From Platanthera guangdongensis (Eukaryota; Streptophyta; Magnoliopsida; Asparagales; Orchidaceae): a stretch of DNA of 64,000 nucleotides. The notes under the pieces were generated by a model, which saw nothing but the letters and a program-made list of their open reading frames with translations, made no database searches and was not told the origin of the DNA. The position numbers and the translations under genes are program-made. This document shows, piece by piece, positions 63,479-64,000 of the stretch. How positions within the stretch are numbered: position 1 is the stretch's first letter; the number at the start of each line of letters is the position of its first letter. Where the stretch lies: NCBI GenBank assembly GCA_039583875.1, contig CM077164.1:63509043-63573042 (forward strand), in the 5' to 3' direction.

Positions 63479-64000
63479 GGAGATTGCTACTCTGACTGAA
63501 CGGGGTACCTGGACCCTTGTTCCTCCTCCTTACGGCACAGATGTTGTTGGTTGTCGATGGGTCTTCGTGGTGAAGTTTCTCCCGGATGGCAGTGTGGATC
63601 GTTATAAGGCTCGCCTGGTTGCCAAGGGTTTTACCCAAACTTATGGGCTTGATTACTTTGACACTTTCTCTCCCGTGGCTCGCCTCAGCACTATTCGGGT
63701 TCTTCTCTCTGTGGCTGTCAACCGGGATTGGCCCATCTCGCAGCTCGATGTTAAGAATGCCTTCCTCTATGGCGATCTGCAGGAAGATGTTTACATGGAG
63801 CAACCTCCTGGGTATGTTGCTCAGGGGGAGACAAGGGGTATGCCGGCTAAAGAAGGCTATCTATGGCCTCAAGCAGAGTCCTCGTGCCTGGTTTGACAAG
63901 TTTAGTAGCATTGTTGCGGCCATTGGTTTTACAAGAAGCTCAGCAGATCACTCCTTGTTTGTTCGGAAAACCGCATCTGGTCTTGTTGTTCTTGCGGTTT
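63471..64000 (+). pseudogene. C2 reverse transcriptase (partial, cut by window end)
   Basis: [89 protein letters not shown]. The frame shifts at about 63830, after which [14 protein letters not shown] and HSLFVRKTASG-type RT sequence continues to the window end. Confidence 0.87.

Larger units (their letters stand above)
60612..64000 (+). mobile_element. Ty1/copia retrotransposon C2, gag-less, running off the window
   Basis: 5' LTR at 60612-60995 and initiator-Met primer site TGGTATCAGAGG at 60996. A GC-rich leader is followed directly by protease, integrase and RT. The left junction (CCGTGAT|TGTTGAAG) falls inside the G2 integrase, so GTGAT is the expected TSD. The 3' end is outside the window. 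Confidence 0.9.

Overview
This window is nuclear DNA of a flowering plant; I cannot resolve the species. The evidence is a spliced plant-type MYND zinc-finger gene and plant-specific mobile element families: Ty1/copia, Tat-lineage Ty3/gypsy, Au SINE, RTE LINE, PIF/Harbinger and hAT. There are no bacterial operons, rRNA genes, tRNA genes or CRISPR arrays. Almost everything recognisable is transposon-derived and much of it is nested. Lineage and domain names come from reading motifs by eye and from memory of the families, not from a search.

Left part (1-16.4 kb). Copia element C1 (1-4460) runs in from outside the window, is frameshifted, and ends in a 175-bp 3' LTR. It is followed by a 0.36-kb tandem duplication (5754-6475). 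Element A (6839-9463, TSD GACTC) is an LTR element with almost no coding capacity. An Au SINE with a 10-bp TSD lies at 10315-10527. Element B (11539-16378, TSD AAATT) is a gypsy relic that keeps gag and protease traces but no RT or integrase. Its 5' LTR is split by a 2-kb insert carrying a GC-rich 10-bp minisatellite.

Middle (16.7-40.5 kb). Five minus-strand exons of one MYND zinc-finger gene lie at 40515-40411, 40154-40041, 17431-17310, 16961-16915 and 16832-16732. All splice sites are GT/AG and the phases agree throughout. Intron 2 is about 22.6 kb. It holds an RTE LINE interrupted by a MITE-like block, a complete 13.2-kb Tat-type gypsy element (G1, 23035-36233), a 22-bp x 13 minisatellite and a 967-bp hAT-like element. 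G1 carries gag-pol with an extra RNase H, a 111-bp tandem array of about 12.7 units, and two spliced genes in antisense, called X and Y here. Gene Y looks like the family known as 'putative gypsy type transposon' (Transposase_28). The MYND gene's upstream region (40.69-41.33 kb) is an approximately 80-bp satellite.

Right part (41.4-64 kb). A PIF/Harbinger element (41409-51494, TSD TTA) has a minus-strand transposase and a plus-strand Myb/SANT-like gene facing away from a 0.6-kb promoter minisatellite. Copia element C3 (41856-47756, TSD TGTTC, two 849-bp LTRs differing at about 3 sites) is inserted into the last codons of that transposase. Next come a probable solo LTR (51877-52640) and a decayed fragment of a SUO-like TFIIS-N (LW) domain gene. 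That fragment abuts the truncated LTR of G2, a second copy of the G1 family on the minus strand (54027-60611). G2 has the same antisense genes X and Y with matching exon lengths, but only about 2.5 of the 111-bp units. A gag-less copia element, C2 (60612 to the window end), is inserted in the G2 integrase.

The most interesting item is the pair of TATA-led, intron-containing antisense genes kept in two Tat elements, together with hairpin motifs between them. The giant intron of the MYND gene is second.
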